Assembly (NCBI GenBank): GCA_031272655.1 | Contig: JAISTJ010000157.1 | Coordinates: 1-9,205, forward strand | Reading direction: 5' to 3' | Source of the DNA: Tannerella sp. | Lineage (GTDB): Bacteria; Bacteroidota; Bacteroidia; Bacteroidales; Tannerellaceae | Length of the DNA: 9,205 nucleotides | Shown here: positions 5,313 to 9,205 of the stretch, one piece after another | How positions within the stretch are numbered: position 1 is the first letter of the stretch | Layout of the letters: every line of letters begins with the position of its first letter | Program-made: the position numbers and the translations under genes | Notes under the pieces: model-generated | Seen by the model: only the letters and a program-made list of their open reading frames with translations | Databases searched by the model: none | Told to the model about the DNA's origin: nothing

Positions 5313-6139
5313 ACGCGGAGGCTTTTCAGCAGGCGTATCTCTGCGGCGTATCCGGGCAGCTCGTTAGGCGTCTCCAAGTAGAACGGCAAGTCGCGCAGTA
5401 ATGGGTGGTTGATGACCCGCGAAAGCGTTTCAATGCCGAGAGAGCCGTTTCCGACAGTCTCATGGCGGTCTTTGTGGCTGCCATAAGGGTTTTTGCTGTC
5501 GTTAAGGTGGATAGCGCGAAGCCGCGAAAGCCCGATAACGCGGTCGAACTCCGCGAGAACGCCGTCAAGGTCATTCACTATATCGTACCCAGCATCGTAT
5601 ATATGGCACGTATCAAGGCAGACGCCCATCTTTTCGGTCAGATGAACGCCGTCAATGATAGCCCGCAGCTCTTCAAACGACCGCCCTATCTCACTCCCTT
5701 TGCCCGCCATCGTTTCCAGGAGCACAGTAGTCGCTTGGGAAGCGAACAGTACATCATTCAAAGCGCTGATAATCACCTGAATCCCCACTTCCACGCCCTG
5801 ACCCGTATGGCTTCCCGGATGAAAGTTATACATCGAACCCGGTAGATACTCCATACGTTGGAGGTCATCGGCGAACATGTCGCGTGCAAAGCGCCTCAGA
5901 CCGCTATCGGCAGAGCAGACATTCATCGTATATGGCGCATGAGCGAGGAAAGACGATAAATCGTTATCTTTCGCTATCTGCAGAAACTCTTGAATATCAG
6001 CCTTATCTATAGCTTTAGCGCTTCCTCCGCGCGGGTTGCGGGTGAAAAACTGAAACGTGTTGGCGCCTACCGACAGCGCGTCATGCGCCATAGCAGCATA
6101 TCCCCCTGCTACCGAAAGATGACATCCTATCCTGAACAT
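5309..6139 (-). CDS. nfo: Endonuclease IV (deoxyribonuclease IV), AP-site repair
   Basis: The 276-residue protein is a full-length member of the endonuclease IV family. It cleaves DNA 5' of abasic sites and of some oxidised bases, feeding base-excision repair in the cytoplasm. All nine residues that usually bind the three zinc ions can be placed: His67 (HAPYTMN), His107 (NFHPGSH), Glu142 (LLETMAG), Asp176 and His179 (LDTCH), His211 (HLNDSK), Asp224 and His226 (KDRH), and Glu255 (LETPNE). The N-terminus [10 protein letters not shown] is typical, and the start at 6139 gives the expected length. It begins 4 bases after the preceding membrane-protein stop, and its stop overlaps the apbE start (ATGA). 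Its position in an operon with flavin and redox genes is not required by its known role. Confidence 0.95.
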   Translation of the reverse strand: MFRIGCHLSVAGGYAAMAHDALSVGANTFQFFTRNPRGGSAKAIDKADIQEFLQIAKDNDLSSFLAHAPYTMNVCSADSGLRRFARDMFADDLQRMEYLPGSMYNFHPGSHTGQGVEVGIQVIISALNDVLFASQATTVLLETMAGKGSEIGRSFEELRAIIDGVHLTEKMGVCLDTCHIYDAGYDIVNDLDGVLAEFDRVIGLSRLRAIHLNDSKNPYGSHKDRHETVGNGSLGIETLSRVINHPLLRDLPFYLETPNELPGYAAEIRLLKSLRV

Positions 6140-6143
6140 ATTT

Positions 6144-6608
6144 TTACAATTCTATTACTTTATCAATATCCGCATAACCGTCGTCGTTATCTTCCGTAAT
6201 ATCAACTATTTCGTTTACGACATAGCGCGAATAGCCCCTCCATGGGATAGCGCCGAAATACTCGGTATAATGCAGTTCGACAGTCTTGCCGCCTGCGTGC
6301 ATCAGCCGTTCGGCTACCTGTTTGTTTGCAACCGAAAACTCAAATTCGTTAGACTGGACGCCGCCGCTCACAGCCGGTTTGATGCCGCTTTGTATCAGCT
6401 TGCCTTCGTAAGTTTTGAACACAAAGCCCTTATAGACAACGTAATTCAGTTTGCCGGACTTGACACCTTCGGCAAAGGGATAATAGTAATAAATCCCTGC
6501 CCATGCGAGAAGTACGAACAGGACAAAAAAAGTAATCGTATTCCTTATCCTGCGCCATCGCCTGCCCTTAAGCCGGGCGGTATTGGAAAGTTCGTGCAGC
6601 GATTCCAT
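6144..6608 (-). CDS. Single-pass membrane protein with exported C-terminal domain, function unknown
   Basis: The 154-residue protein has a basic cytoplasmic tail ([12 protein letters not shown], about 12-23), one membrane helix (about 24-43) and an aromatic junction YYYYPFAEG. The remainder is a beta-rich domain with segments such as [13 protein letters not shown] and [10 protein letters not shown]. The positive-inside pattern puts the C-terminal domain outside the cytoplasm. I recognise the [19 protein letters not shown] pattern as a feature of conserved uncharacterised Bacteroidota proteins; no enzyme motif supports any enzymatic name. It begins 6 bases after the peptidase stop and ends 4 bases before nfo, so it is in the operon's tight core. 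The acidic C-terminal part, [11 protein letters not shown], is likely exposed. Confidence 0.78.
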   Translation of the reverse strand: MESLHELSNTARLKGRRWRRIRNTITFFVLFVLLAWAGIYYYYPFAEGVKSGKLNYVVYKGFVFKTYEGKLIQSGIKPAVSGGVQSNEFEFSVANKQVAERLMHAGGKTVELHYTEYFGAIPWRGYSRYVVNEIVDITEDNDDGYADIDKVIEL

Positions 6609-6614
6609 CGTTAT

Positions 6615-7805
6615 TTATTTTATGCCTGATTTGTTTTTTATATCGGCGGGAATAGCGTCCTTATGGACGATAATATTGATAGTTTTGGCTGCCACAAAGG
6701 CTTCCGAAGCATACCAAATACCTTTGTATTTGCTTTCCGTTCCCCATGAATTTTTTACGAGATAGTACTTTTTGCCGGTCTGGTCTTTAGCTGTGCCGTA
6801 AATCAGCATGCCGTGGTCGTCGGTTGTCTCGTAGTTATCATAGCCTTTTTGCCGTAGTTCCTGCGTTACTTCAAGCTCCTTGCACGGTTTTTTGATAAGT
6901 TCGCGCAGCTTGGCGTCCCTTTCCGTCCTGCTCAGCCCAACCCAACGTTCCTGATCGGAACCGCTTGTACGAAGATACTCAAAATCAGGCAGTACCGCTA
7001 TCCCGTCGCGGGTGAAACCCTGTTCGCTCACATCGGCCGCCCACGCTACGGTATAACCCTTTTCGAGGGCGTTGTCGAGCGTTTTCATCATCTCGGCAAG
7101 CGGCACATTGTAAGAAAGTCCCCAGCGCCAGTTGTCCTGAATCTCAAGGGCGAACTGCGAATAAAACGGCTCGTGGGTAAAGGAAGTCAGCGAGATATAG
7201 TCATCTATATTGAGTCCCAGCGACTTACCGAAACTTTCGGGAGTGTATTCCTTGCCTTTGTAGGTGAATTTTTCGGGCACTTCGCCGAGATACGACTCAA
7301 TGATGGCCTTGTGGGCTTTTTTCCATACGGGCGACAGCTTGCCGTTCTGATTGCCTACAATTGACTTCACGAAAGCGAAAGAAGCCTGTTCCATCTCGCC
7401 GTGGATATGGATAGTGTCGCCATACTGCAAGCCGCTGTAAACCTCGTCGGGCAGCGCCCCATAGTGTTTGAAAACATAGAGTACATCATGGAAAGAGCCG
7501 CCTTGGGCATAGTTCAGGAAACCGTGCAAGCGCACATATTTCTCGGCCTTGTCCACATACGATTTGTTCACTACGTACATCTCCGACAGGTCGTATTCGC
7601 CTTTGCCGGTACGTAGAAGTTCCGCTTCAATAAAGGCCGTTCCGGAAAAGCTCCAGCACGTACCTGTGCGGCTCTGATTCTTTACAGGAGTGATTTTCAA
7701 CTCTTTAACAGTTGTAAACTCGTATCCTTCATTATTGCCGTCCTGAGCATTAAGCATCATGAGACAGCATGCAAACAACGTTGTTGCGATAAATTTTCTC
7801 TTCAT
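6615..7805 (-). CDS. Secreted C1-family cysteine peptidase (bleomycin hydrolase / aminopeptidase C-like)
   Basis: The 396-residue protein begins MKRKFIATTLFACCLMMLNAQ, a signal peptide with likely cleavage after NAQ or NA. The papain-type catalytic set is present: Gln44 (KNQSRTG), Cys50 (TGTCWSFS), His331 (DDHGMLIYG) and Asn352 (KNSWG). The long region between Cys and His matches the C1B (PepC/bleomycin hydrolase) layout, which gives a peptidase acting on peptide ends, here in the periplasm. The start at 7805 is chosen over a longer frame at 7838 because the earlier codon lies inside the -7 promoter box and would bury the signal peptide; a signal peptide then begins directly at the Met. The 22-base leader follows promoter 7836-7868. 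Downstream genes follow closely, so this promoter probably drives the group through at least the two-helix protein. The Cys-Cys in the signal peptide does not make a good lipobox. Confidence 0.9.
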   Translation of the reverse strand: MKRKFIATTLFACCLMMLNAQDGNNEGYEFTTVKELKITPVKNQSRTGTCWSFSGTAFIEAELLRTGKGEYDLSEMYVVNKSYVDKAEKYVRLHGFLNYAQGGSFHDVLYVFKHYGALPDEVYSGLQYGDTIHIHGEMEQASFAFVKSIVGNQNGKLSPVWKKAHKAIIESYLGEVPEKFTYKGKEYTPESFGKSLGLNIDDYISLTSFTHEPFYSQFALEIQDNWRWGLSYNVPLAEMMKTLDNALEKGYTVAWAADVSEQGFTRDGIAVLPDFEYLRTSGSDQERWVGLSRTERDAKLRELIKKPCKELEVTQELRQKGYDNYETTDDHGMLIYGTAKDQTGKKYYLVKNSWGTESKYKGIWYASEAFVAAKTINIIVHKDAIPADIKNKSGIK

Positions 7806-7835
7806 ATTATTAAAAATTATTGTTAATTGCGACTG

Positions 7836-7868
7836 CAAACATACATTTTATTTTTGACATTTTACAAA
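7836..7868 (-). promoter_or_regulatory. Bacteroides-type promoter for the C1 peptidase and probably the following operon
   Basis: On the minus strand, TTTG (7865-7868) is followed after 21 bases by TATGTTTG (7836-7843), a full match to the Bacteroidota consensus. The -33 box sits in the last sense codons of the MBL hydrolase gene, just before its TAA at 7862-7864. Transcription would start near 7829. The gene upstream has no visible terminator, so readthrough may add to expression. Confidence 0.8.
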
Positions 7869-9205
7869 CCGATGCCAAATTCTTGATGAATTTCCGGGAT
7901 TTCGATATCGAGAAAACCCTTTTTCCGAAGCCGTCTGCCGAACTCCATCTGCACTTCCGGCTCGCCGTGAACGATAAAAAGCCGCCGGATTTCCTGCGGC
8001 GACTGACACGAAAGATACTGGCACAGGTCGTTATAATCGGCATGGGCGCTCATCGAATTGAGGGTTACTATGTCGGCGTTGACCATGTATTGCTCGCCGA
8101 AGATGCCGACATGTTCGGGATGCTGTTTGAGGCGTGCGCCAAGCGAGTTCGGCTCGCAGTAACCTATCATCATCACCGTATTGCGGCGGTCTTCGATGCT
8201 GTTGGCTATATGGTGCTTCACGCGACCGGCTTCCGCCATCCCCGAAGCGGATATGATGACGCACGGCTTGAGCGTGTTGTTTAGAGCCTGCGATTCGCGT
8301 TTGTCGGTGATATACCTCAAACCTTTGAAATAGAACGGGTCGCTGTCGGTTTTGAGCAACTTCTGCACCGAGCGGTTGAAACATTCGGGGTGACGCTTCA
8401 CTATCTCCGTAACTTTCACCGACATAGGGCTGTCCACATAATAATTCACAGGCGGCAGTTTGTTTTCGAGTTCGAGGTCATTGAGAGCGTAAAGCAGTTC
8501 CTGGGTGCGTCCTACGCTGAAAGCGGGGATTATCAGTTTGCCCCGTTTCTTCAGGCACGTGTATTCGATATTTTTGTAGAGGTCGTCGGCGTAAGTTTCA
8601 ATCCTGTCGTGCAGGCGGTTGCCGTAAGTGGACTCAATAATCATAATGTCGGCCTGCGGAAACGGTTCCGGAGCATGCAGGATAGGGTCGCCGTAACGCC
8701 CTACATCGCCGCTAAAAGCAAGCGTAAACGGCTTGCCTTCATCTTTGAGGTGGAGCACAACAGTGGCGCTGCCGACGATATGCCCCCCGTCAAAAAACTC
8801 GGCGCTGATTTCTTTATCCACCTGAATAACACTGTGATACGGCACTCCCTTAAAGTATTCAAACGTGCGGTGGACGTCTTCTTCGGTGTAAACCGGCTCT
8901 AACGGGCGTTTGCCGTCGGAGATGCGTTTCTTGTTTACAAGATGCAGGTCTTGCGCCTGAATAGCAGCCGAATCCAACAGCAACACCTTGACTACATCAA
9001 CGGTGGCAGGCGTTGCGAAAATCTTGCCCCTGAAGCCATCTTTCACTAACTTCGGCAGCAAGCCCGAATGGTCAACATGGGCGTGCGAAAGGAAGACATA
9101 ATCTATATCGGCAGGATTGAAACCGAACCGGCGATTCATCAAGTCGGTGTTCGGCCCCATCCCTTGAAACAAACCGCAGTCGAGCAGGATTTTCTTCCCG
9201 CTGCT
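7862..9205 (-). CDS. MBL-fold beta-CASP RNA metallo-hydrolase, 5' end outside window
   Basis: The frame is open to the window edge and reads SSGKKILLDCGLFQG before the residues further on, so the gene starts beyond 9205; 447 residues are visible and probably about 20 are missing. The metallo-beta-lactamase core is clear: LSHAHVDH (residues 39-46 of the visible part) is the HxHxDH zinc site, followed by GGHIVGSA, FSGDVG and ESTYGNRLH. The beta-CASP insert then has VDSPMSV, SASGMAEAGRVKHH and, near the end, SAHADYNDL. Members include RNA endo- or exonucleases related to CPSF-73 and RNase J; this subtype is the general bacterial YSH1-like group. Its precise RNA substrate is unknown. A TAA at 7862-7864 ends it, and the next gene's promoter overlaps this end. 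Confidence 0.92.
   Translation of the reverse strand, partial: SSGKKILLDCGLFQGMGPNTDLMNRRFGFNPADIDYVFLSHAHVDHSGLLPKLVKDGFRGKIFATPATVDVVKVLLLDSAAIQAQDLHLVNKKRISDGKRPLEPVYTEEDVHRTFEYFKGVPYHSVIQVDKEISAEFFDGGHIVGSATVVLHLKDEGKPFTLAFSGDVGRYGDPILHAPEPFPQADIMIIESTYGNRLHDRIETYADDLYKNIEYTCLKKRGKLIIPAFSVGRTQELLYALNDLELENKLPPVNYYVDSPMSVKVTEIVKRHPECFNRSVQKLLKTDSDPFYFKGLRYITDKRESQALNNTLKPCVIISASGMAEAGRVKHHIANSIEDRRNTVMMIGYCEPNSLGARLKQHPEHVGIFGEQYMVNADIVTLNSMSAHADYNDLCQYLSCQSPQEIRRLFIVHGEPEVQMEFGRRLRKKGFLDIEIPEIHQEFGIGL

Noticed and set aside
6615..7838. Longer peptidase start at 7838
   Set aside because: That codon lies in the -7 box of the promoter, and the shorter start begins exactly with a good signal peptide.
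7862..9172. A start at 9172 (TTG) for the MBL hydrolase
   Set aside because: The frame continues upstream as SSGKKILLDCG to the window edge, matching the family's N-terminal strand, so the gene is cut by the window and does not start there.

Overview
The window reads as a chromosomal segment of a Bacteroidota bacterium, most likely order Bacteroidales. Two upstream regions carry the Bacteroides-type promoter (TTTG, 20-21 bp spacer, TAnnTTTG). Ribosome-binding sites are A-rich rather than Shine-Dalgarno-like. The proteins are of Bacteroidota type: a Tat-signal Gfo/Idh/MocA lipoprotein, a secreted C1 peptidase and an MBL/beta-CASP RNA hydrolase. Genus cannot be set from this sequence alone.

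Layout: the 3' end of trpD (1-414, + strand) converges on a long run of minus-strand genes filling the rest of the window. In transcription order these are: an MBL/beta-CASP RNA metallo-hydrolase (cut by the window end), a secreted C1 cysteine peptidase with its own promoter, a single-pass membrane protein of unknown function, endonuclease IV (nfo), an ApbE-like flavin transferase, a Tat-exported Gfo/Idh/MocA oxidoreductase, a two-helix membrane protein, hemW, and then, behind a separate promoter, a zeta-toxin-family kinase overlapping a 52-codon gene. A hairpin with a T-tract at 671-710 closes this last unit.

From the peptidase to the small two-helix protein the genes are packed like one operon: gaps of 6, 4 and 22 nt, and two ATGA overlaps (nfo/apbE and apbE/oxidoreductase). 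The products do not form one obvious pathway. DNA repair, flavin transfer, an exported oxidoreductase and heme-related functions sit together, so the link may be co-transcription rather than a shared pathway.

Two intergenic places have been remodelled by repeats. After trpD (about 420-610) there is a 7-8 bp simple repeat, a REP-like element and a palindrome. Before hemW (2763-2885) there is a 12-unit heptamer tract and a second copy of the same REP-like element. The second site supplies the last codons and stop of the small membrane protein and runs into the start of hemW, which lacks an ATG. The most system-like object is the zeta-type kinase with its overlapping small downstream gene, a candidate toxin-antitoxin pair in reversed gene order. 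No tRNA, rRNA, CRISPR array or insertion sequence was seen.
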